Assembly: GCA_964496505.1 (NCBI GenBank)
Contig: CAZBZV010000015.1
Span: forward strand, 1 to 64,000
DNA length: 64,000 nt
Source: JAABVY01 sp964496505
Lineage (GTDB): Bacteria; Zixibacteria; MSB-5A5; JAABVY01
Direction: 5' to 3'
Below the pieces are notes generated by a model that saw nothing but the letters and a program-made list of their open reading frames with translations, did no database searches and was not told the DNA's origin. Shown here piece by piece: positions 54,325 through 63,194 of this stretch (positions are counted from its first letter, which is position 1; each line of letters begins with the position of its first letter). Position numbers and translations under genes: made by a program.

Positions 54325-55623
54325 TCAGACCCAGCCCCGATCGCGGCAGGCCTGGGCCACCCCTCCAACAGCTATAATATAAGCCGCATCGCGCATATAA
54401 AGCTTATTTTTTTCTGCCAGCTCGATGACTTTGTAATAGGCTGAGGTCATTTTGACATCGAGCTTGCCCAGGACCTCATCCTTGGGCCAGAAATAATTGA
54501 TATTGCCCTGAATCTGCTCAAAATAGCTGCAGATCGCACCCCCGGCATTGGCCAAAAGATCGGGCAGGACGAAAATCCCGCGTCCCTCGATTTTCTTATC
54601 GGCCTCGGGAGTGGTGGGGCCGTCAGCGCCCTCGGCAATAATCTTTACTTTATCACTTATTTTATCGACATTTTCGTCAGTGATCTGATTCTCCAGCGCC
54701 GCCGGAATCAAAATATCCACATCCTGCTCGATCCAGGCCTCGCCCGGCAGGACCTCATATCCCAGATCGCGTGCTCTTTCCCTGTCGATACCGCCGAATC
54801 GGTCGGTGATTCGTTTAAGCTCATTTAAGTTTATGCCGGATTCTTTACGGTAGGCATAGGAGGCCTGATCCTCCTGATCCCAGCAGGAAACGCAGATGGT
54901 AGTCCCGCCGATCTCATGATAGAGTTTGATGGCGTTACGGGCGACATTGCCGAATCCCTGTACACTGGCGGTTGTGTTGGAGGGATTCAAGTTCATATCG
55001 TAGAGTACTTCACGGAGTGCATAGACAAGGCCGTATCCGGTCGATTCTTCCTTGCCCATCGAACCTGCCAAACGCACCGGTTTGCCGGCCGTTATTCCCG
55101 CTCTTCTTTCGCCTTCAATCGCCTCGTATTCATCCATCATCCAGATCATATGCTGGGGGCTGACCATAATATCGGGGGAGATCACATCACGTTTGGGTCC
55201 GATATCACGGGCAAGCTGCCGCACCCATTTACGGCAAATCTGCTCCTGCTCGGAAAGGCTGAGATTATGCGGATCGCAGATCACACCGCCGTTAGCGCCG
55301 CCCAATGGTATATCGGCTACGGCCGCCTTCCATGTGCTCCACATCGCTTGTGCACGAGCGGTGTCGATTGAGACCTCGGGATGAAACCGCAGTCCGCCCT
55401 TGCAGGGTCCGAGAGCGTCGTTATGATGTACACGAAAGCCGCGAAATATCCTGAAATTGCCGTCATCCATCCTGACCGGAATCGAAAAATTATACTCTCT
55501 TAGAGGAGTTAGAAGAATTTCCCGAACGGATTTTTCAAGTTCAAGCTGTTCTGCCACTTTGCGGAATTGTGAGCGAGCCATTTCGAAGGGATTGAAGGCC
55601 GGCATAGCTATAGATTTCTCCAT
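54325..55623 (-). CDS. Glutamate-dehydrogenase-family protein lacking the catalytic lysine
   Basis: 432 residues of the Glu/Leu/Phe/Val dehydrogenase family: GPCKGGLRFHPEVS, the WKAAVADIPLGGANGGV segment, SPDIMVSPQHM and a Rossmann NAD(P) domain (ASVQGFGNVARNAI). Spacing matches the well-studied clostridial enzyme (K89, K113, K125, D165): here K75, K99, N111 and D151. The lysine equivalent to K125 is Asn (codon AAC read clearly on the minus strand). The usual reaction is reversible deamination of glutamate to 2-oxoglutarate; without that lysine the activity or substrate may differ. The start is ATG 55623 or the ATG six codons later; no clear ribosome-binding site decides. Confidence 0.85.
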   Translation of the reverse strand: MEKSIAMPAFNPFEMARSQFRKVAEQLELEKSVREILLTPLREYNFSIPVRMDDGNFRIFRGFRVHHNDALGPCKGGLRFHPEVSIDTARAQAMWSTWKAAVADIPLGGANGGVICDPHNLSLSEQEQICRKWVRQLARDIGPKRDVISPDIMVSPQHMIWMMDEYEAIEGERRAGITAGKPVRLAGSMGKEESTGYGLVYALREVLYDMNLNPSNTTASVQGFGNVARNAIKLYHEIGGTTICVSCWDQEDQASYAYRKESGINLNELKRITDRFGGIDRERARDLGYEVLPGEAWIEQDVDILIPAALENQITDENVDKISDKVKIIAEGADGPTTPEADKKIEGRGIFVLPDLLANAGGAICSYFEQIQGNINYFWPKDEVLGKLDVKMTSAYYKVIELAEKNKLYMRDAAYIIAVGGVAQACRDRGWV

Positions 55624-55798
55624 TGACGGGTATAGTGTCTTAGTCCAGGCCGTTGACAGGCCCCGGATTTATTGGAATCGAATTTCTGCAGAAAAAGCCT
55701 GTTGAATCGATCGATTAAATATCTCAGCATCAGTCAAAATGTACTTCACAGGATGAAAACTGTCAAGATGTTAATCGAAAGAAGGCGGCCGCAAAAAT

Positions 55799-55870
55799 AC
55801 AGGGCGCAAGTGGATGCGCCCTGCATTATAGGAACGTGAAAGTGCCGCTTAGAAGGCCTTAGCGGCGCTC
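55799..55870. other. Two adjacent hairpins in the GDH upstream region
   Basis: CAGGGCGCA/TGCGCCCTG (55800-55823, 6-nt loop) and a second 9-bp stem (55841-55849 with 55861-55869) lie in the 395-bp gap between the GDH-like and M28 genes, which I see no gene in. Neither has a T-tract. They may be repeat remnants or structured leader elements. Confidence 0.4.
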
Positions 55871-55963
55871 GGAATTAATGTGGTTTTCGTTAGGAGAATA
55901 TTTTGGCATTATAAGAAGATTATAATTATCTATTAACCATAGATTTAAGTGCCCATGATACGA

Positions 55964-55998
55964 GAAGCCCGCTCAATAAATTCAAGCGGGCTTTCTTA
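55964..55998. terminator. Terminator-like hairpin after the M28 gene
   Basis: AAGCCCGCT and AGCGGGCTT pair around an 11-nt loop, 20-odd bp past the stop of the leftward M28 gene. The short T-run lies on the plus-strand side, so it fits the leftward gene imperfectly. Confidence 0.55.
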
Positions 55999-56018
55999 AT
56001 TATATATCTAACTATGAC

Positions 56019-58757
56019 TTAACAGTCCGGCTCGCCATCGCCGTTGGGATCGCCCGGCGTATTTCCGCCGATAAAGACAAAGTTTATAATCATCACGGCA
56101 TCCGAGACATTCACAGAGCCATCGCAATTGGCATCACCCGAAGCCTCCTCGGGAATTGGCGGATCGCCGCCGATGAAGACATAGTTGATGATCAAAACCG
56201 CATCGCTGACATTAATATCGCCGTCGTTGTTGGCATCCCCGACAATATAAAGCGGGGCAACATTCAATGGCATCGGGGGAGATGTGTAATAAGGCGTATC
56301 ATTTAACATCAATTCAATGTTAAAATCGGTAAGACCGGCATCAAGGGCAGTGAATTGCATACTCCAGTTGCCCATCATTTCAACAGTGGCAATGGTAGGA
56401 TCTCCCACTGAAACATCCATGGAATAATAATTCGTATCCGGCTGATAAATCTGCGCCTGATCGTCCATAAACCAAACCTCATACTCCGGCGAGACATCAC
56501 CCTCGATCAATTCCAATGAGCCCAGAATAACGTCATCATCAACTGTAAGGATAACACTGGTTGAATCATAAAGGTGCAGACCGAATACAGGTACCTCCTC
56601 GAAACACTGAATCTGCGTAACCTCAAAGGCATCAATCCCGGCCTCCACAATGCTCTGCGGTTCTCCATCATTGGCGGTGAAACGTATCTGCATATTATCG
56701 CTCAAAGTCACCCCGGCTGCGGCCAGGTCGAGATCGGTGATCTCGTAATGCGCCCAATCGAGGCCGTTGCTTTCGTCGTGAACAGCAATCGTAGTCCATG
56801 TCCCTGCGCCCCCGTTATTATTGATTTCCACCTGGAGTTTATCCACGCCGCCTTCGGTATTCGTCAGGAAAAGATAATAATCATAGGATATAGCCCCGGG
56901 CAGAGACATATCAAAGACAGGCGAGGTCAGTCTTACCGCGCCGTTATCGATATCAGTATTACCGAACTGATTCTGGGTCAGGTAGCACATTCCGCTGCCG
57001 TCGGCATCCGAGGAAGGGTCATAATCCCAGCCGTCATCATCAACCGGCACACCTCTCTCCCAGTATCCGCTGGTTGCCCCCAGGTTTGATGCTACCCAGC
57101 CCTGATCCAGTTGGAAATTATCCTGCATGGAATAAGCCAGATTCGTTGCAGAAGCCGCTGTATGTGGAACATCGGTATCATAAAACCTGCCGTTCTCCTC
57201 TTCATCGGCGCCCACATAGAACTGCACCCGATTGCCGCATGCAGTGCCGGGGATTGTTGCGGTATATATATTGGGAAGCGTCTCGGTCATTGCGGTGCTG
57301 TCGAACGCTCCGCCATCAATGGCATAAAAGAGCTTGCCTGAGCCGGGAACCGGAGTGCCGCTGTTAACGCCGTAAACCTGGACATTAAATGTTGTCGGCT
57401 GATCCGGGGTTAACTCCTCTGGAAGCCCACCGGGAAAATCAAAGGCCACATGGGGCTGGGCATAAGTCTGGCCGACCACATAAACAGTCGCCAGTGCCGC
57501 CTTGGTCATCTCGGTCATATATTCAAAATTCATGTAAGTCGTGCTGTCCTTGTAGCTGTGGTAGACAGTCGAGAAAATACCCTCATGCAGGAATGTCGCC
57601 TCGTAGCCGTTTTGTATGAAGGGATGATGATCGGAGCCTGAGAGTGATCCGGCGAAGCTGGAAGTTATCCCTACCAGAGAATCTGCCAGATCGGCAAACA
57701 AGTTGGTATAGGTCAGAATAGGCCCGTAGTACAGCTTACAGGTATTGGTATTCTCGTAATGCGCGATCATATCCATATTGAACATATAAATAATGCTGTC
57801 GCCATTGGCCGCGGCATTATCAGCATAATGATATGAGCCGTTTAATCCCTGTTCTTCCGAATCAAAAGCAATGAATATAAAGGTAACATCGGTCTGCTCA
57901 TTCATTAGAATTCGCGCCAGCTCTATTGTGGCTGCAGTGCCGGAGCCATTGTCATCTGCTGCAGGCGAGCCGCTGACCCCGTCAAAATGCCCTCCCACGA
58001 CTATTTGTAGATCGGGTCGGACAGTTCCTTCCTTGACCGCGACGACATTGTAGCAGTTTCCGACATATGATGTGAATGGATCGAGGTAAACCGAATCATA
58101 GCCGAATTCGATAAATTTGGACTGGATCCAGTCGCGTGCGGCATAATTGGAATCAGTTCCGGCAAGGCGATGGTAGAAAGCCTGAAGTCGGTATGTATAG
58201 GATTCCAGCGAATCCTGACTGACATTGGAGATTAATGTCATTAAATCACCCACGCCGGTTATCATATCGCGGTCCAGTTTTTCCGCCTCCGGAAATACCA
58301 CGGGTACCTCTCCCGGTCTCAGGCGCACAAGCTGCGGCCGCGGCTCCATCAGATCAATCTGCTCGGAATCAACCCGATAAACACGCATTTCCCCCGATTC
58401 ATAAACTATCTCGAATTTTTCAGCATTCTCCCTGTCCATTCGATTATCAAGAGCCAGTTCAACCTGGCTGATATCGGAGGCAAGAAAACGATAATCCAGA
58501 CCGGATTCATCCAGGGCCTCGGCATTGCTCGGTTCAATCAGGGCAAGATAGCCGTCATGCAATGCCAGTACCGGCATTGCCGGGGAGGCTTTTAGTTTCA
58601 AAGCCTGCTCTTTTGAAAATACTGAAATTTTGTAAAGATCGCCCCGCAAGATTTGCTCTTCATTAAATGGGATATCCTCAGCAAATGAGGGATTTGCCAA
58701 TAACAATCCAAAAAACAACGCTGCAATCAACCCAAAGCTTGTACCGGCCTTAATCAT
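56019..58757 (-). CDS. M28 aminopeptidase-like secreted peptidase with C-terminal dockerin pair
   Basis: 912 residues: signal peptide (about 1-26), an N-terminal prodomain-like segment (to about 190), an M28 zinc peptidase domain (about 190-480) with ligands in VVGGHFDGVSG (H257), AADDNGSGTAA, IAFDSEEQGLNGSYHYAD, FNMDMIAHYE and TVYHSYKDS, then beta-rich domains (about 490-840) and two dockerin-like repeats (about 842-905, NVSDAVLIINYVFIGG and NVSDAVMIINFVFIGG). GGAGG lies just before the ATG. A secreted aminopeptidase, probably releasing N-terminal residues outside the cell. Confidence 0.9.
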   Translation of the reverse strand: MIKAGTSFGLIAALFFGLLLANPSFAEDIPFNEEQILRGDLYKISVFSKEQALKLKASPAMPVLALHDGYLALIEPSNAEALDESGLDYRFLASDISQVELALDNRMDRENAEKFEIVYESGEMRVYRVDSEQIDLMEPRPQLVRLRPGEVPVVFPEAEKLDRDMITGVGDLMTLISNVSQDSLESYTYRLQAFYHRLAGTDSNYAARDWIQSKFIEFGYDSVYLDPFTSYVGNCYNVVAVKEGTVRPDLQIVVGGHFDGVSGSPAADDNGSGTAATIELARILMNEQTDVTFIFIAFDSEEQGLNGSYHYADNAAANGDSIIYMFNMDMIAHYENTNTCKLYYGPILTYTNLFADLADSLVGITSSFAGSLSGSDHHPFIQNGYEATFLHEGIFSTVYHSYKDSTTYMNFEYMTEMTKAALATVYVVGQTYAQPHVAFDFPGGLPEELTPDQPTTFNVQVYGVNSGTPVPGSGKLFYAIDGGAFDSTAMTETLPNIYTATIPGTACGNRVQFYVGADEEENGRFYDTDVPHTAASATNLAYSMQDNFQLDQGWVASNLGATSGYWERGVPVDDDGWDYDPSSDADGSGMCYLTQNQFGNTDIDNGAVRLTSPVFDMSLPGAISYDYYLFLTNTEGGVDKLQVEINNNGGAGTWTTIAVHDESNGLDWAHYEITDLDLAAAGVTLSDNMQIRFTANDGEPQSIVEAGIDAFEVTQIQCFEEVPVFGLHLYDSTSVILTVDDDVILGSLELIEGDVSPEYEVWFMDDQAQIYQPDTNYYSMDVSVGDPTIATVEMMGNWSMQFTALDAGLTDFNIELMLNDTPYYTSPPMPLNVAPLYIVGDANNDGDINVSDAVLIINYVFIGGDPPIPEEASGDANCDGSVNVSDAVMIINFVFIGGNTPGDPNGDGEPDC

Positions 58758-59074
58758 TCTACCTCCAGGGACCTTATGATATGTAATTGAAGATTTTTAT
58801 ACTAACTTCTTAAATGGCATGTAAAAAACAATACCGCTTGCCTGTAAAATACAATCTTTACCGTTATTGTCAACGAATTTAGGCCGGACGCCGTTTAGAT
58901 TATAACCCGATTGTTTATCCTCAAGTCCAAAATTGGAACATAAGAACCATATCACGGTTTTAGCTATTATGTAGGATTATATTTATACGCTTAAAAAGTC
59001 AGGGGTTAATGACCGGGATAATCTTCTTTCCCGTGAAATCAATAAGACGACTGTAAAGAATTCAGGAGCTAAAT
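58758..59074. other. Divergent intergenic region without gene
   Basis: 317 bp between the M28 gene (minus) and egtB (plus). It must carry both promoters, but no consensus pair stands out, and no gene or repeat is seen. Confidence 0.4.
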
Positions 59075-60343
59075 ATGGAGCGTAATGAACTTTCCAGCAG
59101 ATTCCTGGAAGTCAGAAAGAAGTCGGAGGAGCTTTGCGAACCGCTTGAAACCGAAGACTATGTAGTTCAGCCTGTTGATGATGTCAGCCCGCCCAAATGG
59201 CATATCGGGCACACGTCATGGTTCTTCGAACGCTTACTTCTACAGGAATACGAGCCGAATTTCAAGCTTTTTCACGACCAGTATCACTACATTTTCAACT
59301 CATATTATGAATCTCTCGGTGAAAGAGTAATGCGCACCCTGAGGGGTACGCTGTCACGTCCTACCGTAGCAGAAGTAATGGAATATCGCAAATCGGTAAC
59401 CGAGCGTATGTTGAATCTGCTGGAAAAGGTTGATGATGAGAAATGGCCTGAAATCGAAACGCTTACCACTCTTGGAATAAATCATGAACAGCAGCATCAA
59501 GAGCTTTTCCTGATGGATATCAAATATATCTATTCCGCCAATCCATTAAAGCCTGCCTATAATAAAGATTTTGAGGAAATTCCAGCGAGTAAACATAATG
59601 ACAGAAGATATCTTCTTTTCAAAGGAGGACAACATCAGATCGGCGCTAACGGCTACGGTTTTGCCTATGATAACGAATATCCCCGGCATGATACATTGAT
59701 ACGCGATTTCGCGCTGGCCAAACATCCAGTCACCAACGGGGAATACCTGGAATTTATGAATGACGGCGGATATGAGGATCATCGTCTCTGGCTATCCGAC
59801 GGCTGGGATACAATCAATACTCAAAAATGGAAACACCCGTTGCACTGGGAGAAGACCAAAGATGGCTGGATGGTTATGACTCTCTCAGGATTCAAACCGG
59901 TAAATCCAGATGAACCCGTATCCCATGTCAGCTATTACGAGGCTTCGGCCTTTGCACGCTGGGCCGGGAAACGTTTGCCGTCGGAGGATGAATGGGAGTT
60001 TGCCGCAAGTCAGAAAGGCAATTCGGTAGAAGAGGGCAATTTCATGGATAACAGAATTTATCATCCCACGGGCAACATCCTGCCTCAGGATGAGGACAGG
60101 CTCAATTCCATGATGGGCGACCTGTGGGAATGGACAATGAGCGCATATCTGCCCTATCCCGGATACGAGCAGGCTTTTGGCGCTCTGGGTGAATATAACG
60201 GTAAATTCATGAGTAATCAGATGGTGCTCAGGGGCGGATGCTGCGCGACTCCGCGCGACCATATCCGTCCAACATACAGAAATTTCTTTCAATGTGATAA
60301 ACGCTGGCAGTTCAGTGGAATAAGACTGGCCGAGGATGCCTGA
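59075..60343 (+). CDS. egtB: Ergothioneine-type sulfoxide synthase EgtB
   Basis: 422 residues: N-terminal DinB-like domain (about 8-165) and C-terminal FGE-sulfatase domain (about 180-420). The iron ligands are visible: H46 in HIGHTSWFFERLL and H137/H141 in NHEQQHQELFLMDIKY. C-terminal FGE motifs (HPVTNGEYLEFMNDGGY, PVSHVSYYEASAFARWAGK, LPSEDEWEFAA) are complete. EgtB joins a thiol (cysteine or gamma-glutamylcysteine) to trimethylhistidine with oxygen. CAGGAG precedes the ATG. It is followed at once by egtD, so the pair builds ergothioneine or a relative. Confidence 0.93.
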   Translation: MERNELSSRFLEVRKKSEELCEPLETEDYVVQPVDDVSPPKWHIGHTSWFFERLLLQEYEPNFKLFHDQYHYIFNSYYESLGERVMRTLRGTLSRPTVAEVMEYRKSVTERMLNLLEKVDDEKWPEIETLTTLGINHEQQHQELFLMDIKYIYSANPLKPAYNKDFEEIPASKHNDRRYLLFKGGQHQIGANGYGFAYDNEYPRHDTLIRDFALAKHPVTNGEYLEFMNDGGYEDHRLWLSDGWDTINTQKWKHPLHWEKTKDGWMVMTLSGFKPVNPDEPVSHVSYYEASAFARWAGKRLPSEDEWEFAASQKGNSVEEGNFMDNRIYHPTGNILPQDEDRLNSMMGDLWEWTMSAYLPYPGYEQAFGALGEYNGKFMSNQMVLRGGCCATPRDHIRPTYRNFFQCDKRWQFSGIRLAEDA

Positions 60344-60344
60344 T

Positions 60345-61382
60345 ATGAAAACAAAAGACAAAAACCGGCAGATGAGAGTGATAAATCCGGGCGAAAGCCT
60401 AGAAAGATTCGGCGATCTGGAGGAATTCGCAATCGATGTTTTGGTTGGATTGTCCGAAATAAACAAGAAACTGCCCTCGAAATATCTCTATGACGCTGAG
60501 GGCAGCCGTCTCTTTAAGGAGATAACGGGCCTGAAGGAATATTATCCAACCGAATGCGAGAGAGAGACCCTGGAAAATAACAAGGATCGGATTGTAAGCC
60601 ATATGGCTGACGAAGCGTTTAATCTGGTTGAATTCGGTTCCGGCGATGGGCAGAAAACCAGCCTGCTGCTGGAGCATTTCCTCAAACTCGATCTGGATTT
60701 TCAGTATGCCCCGATAGATATCTCCCAGTCTGTCATGGTCGAGCTTTTTGATGACCTGGATCAGAAATTTCCATCCCTCCAGGTGGAAGGTATAGTCTCG
60801 GAATATTTCTCTGGCATCAGATGGCTGAATAATCGTTCGGACCGGAAAAACCTGGTTTTATTCCTGGGATCGAATATCGGCAATTTCAGCCATGCCGAAG
60901 CGCGAATATTCCTGCGAAATCTTTGGAGCTGCCTGAATAATGGCGATCTGGTACTGGTCGGTTTTGACCTGAAGAAGGATATCGAGATGCTGCTGAAAGC
61001 ATATAACGATTCAGAAGGCGTAACTGCCAAATTCAACATTAACATCCTCACCAGAATAAACCGCGAGCTGGGCGGGCAGTTCGATCTTTCAAAATTCAGG
61101 CATTTCGGCACATACGATGTATTTACCGGCGCCATGGAAAGCTACCTGGTCAGCCTGGAACGGCAGGAGGTCTTTGTCGAGGAGATTGGGCGCTCATTCA
61201 GCTTCCGCCCCTGGGAGCCCATTCATGTCGAATACTCCTACAAGTATCTGCAGTCCGACATCGAAATCCTCGCAAAGGAAACCGGCTTTAAAGTACGTGA
61301 ACATCTGTACGATTCCAAAAAGTATTTCATCGACTCGATCTGGGAAGTAAAGAAGACCGAGAATAACAACAGCCAATGTTAG
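60345..61382 (+). CDS. egtD: L-histidine N-alpha-methyltransferase EgtD
   Basis: Start at ATG 60345, one base after the egtB stop and 8 nt after GAGGA; an ATG at 60336 inside egtB lacks such a site. 345 residues. The SAM-binding strand VEFGSGDGQKTSLLLEHF, the earlier YDAEGSRLFKEITGLKEYYP and the later LVLFLGSNIGNFSHAEA are typical of EgtD. It trimethylates histidine to hercynine, the substrate of EgtB. It forms an operon with egtB and the reductase 10 bp downstream. Confidence 0.93.
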   Translation: MKTKDKNRQMRVINPGESLERFGDLEEFAIDVLVGLSEINKKLPSKYLYDAEGSRLFKEITGLKEYYPTECERETLENNKDRIVSHMADEAFNLVEFGSGDGQKTSLLLEHFLKLDLDFQYAPIDISQSVMVELFDDLDQKFPSLQVEGIVSEYFSGIRWLNNRSDRKNLVLFLGSNIGNFSHAEARIFLRNLWSCLNNGDLVLVGFDLKKDIEMLLKAYNDSEGVTAKFNINILTRINRELGGQFDLSKFRHFGTYDVFTGAMESYLVSLERQEVFVEEIGRSFSFRPWEPIHVEYSYKYLQSDIEILAKETGFKVREHLYDSKKYFIDSIWEVKKTENNNSQC

Positions 61383-61392
61383 GAAGCTCTTT

Positions 61393-62769
61393 ATGAGCAA
61401 AAACTATGATGCGATTATCATCGGCACCGGGCAGGGAGGAGTCCCCCTGGCGGTCGATCTTGCCAATGCCGGATGGAAAACTGCTGTTATCGAGAAAGCC
61501 CACCCTGGAGGGAGTTGTATTAATTTTGGATGTACTCCTACCAAAACCATGATCGCCAGCGCGCGGGTGGCATATCTCGCAAAACGCGGCCTTGATTTTG
61601 GAGTCGAGAGCGGCGATGTCAGGGTTGATCTTAAAAAAGTCCGCGATCGCAAACGTCAGATAGTAAGCAGCTTCAGAAGCGGTGTAGAAAAACGGCTGGA
61701 GCATGACAATATCGATCTGATTCACGGTCAGGCGGAATTTTTATCCTCGAATGAAATCAAAGTGAGAAATACAGATGGCGAGACGATAATCTCTGGCAAA
61801 AAGATCTTTATTAATACCGGCACGCGGCCCTCGGTGCCTCCGATAGAGGGCATCGACGAAGTCGGCCCTCTGGACTCTGAAGCGATTATGGAGCTCGATT
61901 CCCTCCCTGAGCATCTGGTTATAATCGGTGGAGGATATATCGGCTGCGAGTTCGGGCAGATTTTCAGACGATTCGGCAGCCGGGTGACAATAATCCAGCG
62001 TGATGACGCTCTTCTCAACCGGGAGGATCCCGATATTTCCGAAGAGGTGGCAAAGATATTCAAACAGGACGGTATCGAAGTGCTTTTTAACACCGAGGCC
62101 AAAAGTGTGATAAAAAATGAAAGCGGCAAAATATTAATGACACTCAAGACCGAGATGGGAGAAAAGCCTCTGGAAGCGTCACATCTGATGATGGCGTCGG
62201 GACGGACGCCCAATACGGACATGCTAAACCTAAAAGCGGCTGGTGTAAAAAGCGATGAGCGCGGATTTATTCCGGCTAATGATCGCCTGCAAACATCTGT
62301 CGAGGGAATCTACTGCCTCGGCGATGTTAAAGGAGGCCCGGCTTTCACGCATATATCCTATGATGACTATCGAGTACTGAAGGAGAATCTGCTAAATGAC
62401 GGAAATTCTTCAATAGAAGGGCGTCTGGTTCCCTATGTTGTCTTCATCGATCCACAACTCGGACGGGTCGGAATGAACGAGACTGAAGCAAAAGCGGCGA
62501 ATCTGAATTACAAAGTTGCTAAAATGCCTATGAAAAAGGCGGCTCGTGCGCTTGAGATGGACGAGACTCGCGGCCTGATGAAAGCGGTTGTTGATGCCGA
62601 CTCCGGACTTATTCTGGGCTGTACGATTCTGGGAGTTGAAGGGGGCGAGATTATGAATGTACTTCAGATGGCTATGCTGGGGAAAGTGCCCTACACAAAA
62701 ATTCGCGATACCGCAATCGCCCATCCCACACTGGGCGAATCATTGAACAATCTCTTTATGACCATATAA
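61393..62769 (+). CDS. FAD-dependent pyridine nucleotide-disulfide oxidoreductase (mercuric reductase/lipoamide dehydrogenase family)
   Basis: 458 residues. The FAD site IIIGTGQGGVPLA opens the chain; the redox-active disulfide is C42/C47 in GGSCINFGCTPTK; a second Rossmann motif is VIIGGGYIGCEFG; YCLGDVKGGPAFTH binds FAD; and AIAHPTLGESLNN supplies the dimer-interface His. It lacks the N-terminal heavy-metal domain of many mercuric reductases, and no mer genes lie near. Its place in the egtB-egtD operon (10-bp gap, AGGAAG site) suggests a thiol-redox role linked to ergothioneine, but that is inference. Confidence 0.88.
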   Translation: MSKNYDAIIIGTGQGGVPLAVDLANAGWKTAVIEKAHPGGSCINFGCTPTKTMIASARVAYLAKRGLDFGVESGDVRVDLKKVRDRKRQIVSSFRSGVEKRLEHDNIDLIHGQAEFLSSNEIKVRNTDGETIISGKKIFINTGTRPSVPPIEGIDEVGPLDSEAIMELDSLPEHLVIIGGGYIGCEFGQIFRRFGSRVTIIQRDDALLNREDPDISEEVAKIFKQDGIEVLFNTEAKSVIKNESGKILMTLKTEMGEKPLEASHLMMASGRTPNTDMLNLKAAGVKSDERGFIPANDRLQTSVEGIYCLGDVKGGPAFTHISYDDYRVLKENLLNDGNSSIEGRLVPYVVFIDPQLGRVGMNETEAKAANLNYKVAKMPMKKAARALEMDETRGLMKAVVDADSGLILGCTILGVEGGEIMNVLQMAMLGKVPYTKIRDTAIAHPTLGESLNNLFMTI

Positions 62770-62861
62770 CTACTTTAAATAGGCTAAAGCCCTTTAGCGG
62801 TTTTGCCTTTCATGCTCCACACTCACTGGGCGCACCAGGAAATACGCATAGAACAGATTTG

Positions 62862-62998
62862 GGGTGCCCCACTGCGTAAGCGGTGTTGATAAACTCTGAT
62901 GGTGTAGCGTTGGGTCTTGATTCCGTCCCAGACGGAATCAAGACCCAACGCGACGAAAAATATCTTTTTCAACAAGCCCCAACGCGGGTGGGGCACCC
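62862..62998. repeat. MITE-like palindromic repeat element, copy 2
   Basis: A 137-bp element with inverted ends GGGTGCCCCAC / GTGGGGCACCC. It holds a perfect 20-bp stem with a 3-nt loop (62908-62950, CGTTGGGTCTTGATTCCGTC and its complement). The segment at 62955-62979 is the exact complement of 31250-31274 in copy 1. The order of end, hairpin, A/T-rich spacer and end is the same as copy 1 in reverse, with only one hairpin. Confidence 0.72.
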
Positions 62999-63134
62999 AG
63001 AAAATATATACCTGCCCAAACGAAGTTTGAGCAGCCCACCCACATAACAATAATAATGGAATTTGCAGGTCATATCCCTGCAAGATTTGACGGCGTCGAA
63101 AGTCACAGACTTTCGGCATGCCAATATGAATCTA

Positions 63135-63180
63135 AGGCAGAATCGCTCCCTTAAGCCTCACTTAATTTCGGATTCTGCCT
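63135..63180. repeat. Nested inverted repeat, possible terminator of the dockerin gene
   Basis: AGGCAGAATC (63135-63144) pairs with GATTCTGCCT (63171-63180), and TTAAG/CTTAA pairs within it. It lies 15 bp past the stop of the leftward dockerin gene. No T-tract is seen. Just upstream is a CGAAAGTC-ACA-GACTTTCG hairpin (about 63097). Confidence 0.4.
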
Positions 63181-63194
63181 CATTCCTATTAATT

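Noticed and set aside
61393..62769. Mercury resistance (merA)
   Set aside because: No heavy-metal N-terminal domain, no C-terminal vicinal Cys pair and no mer operon genes; operon context is ergothioneine.
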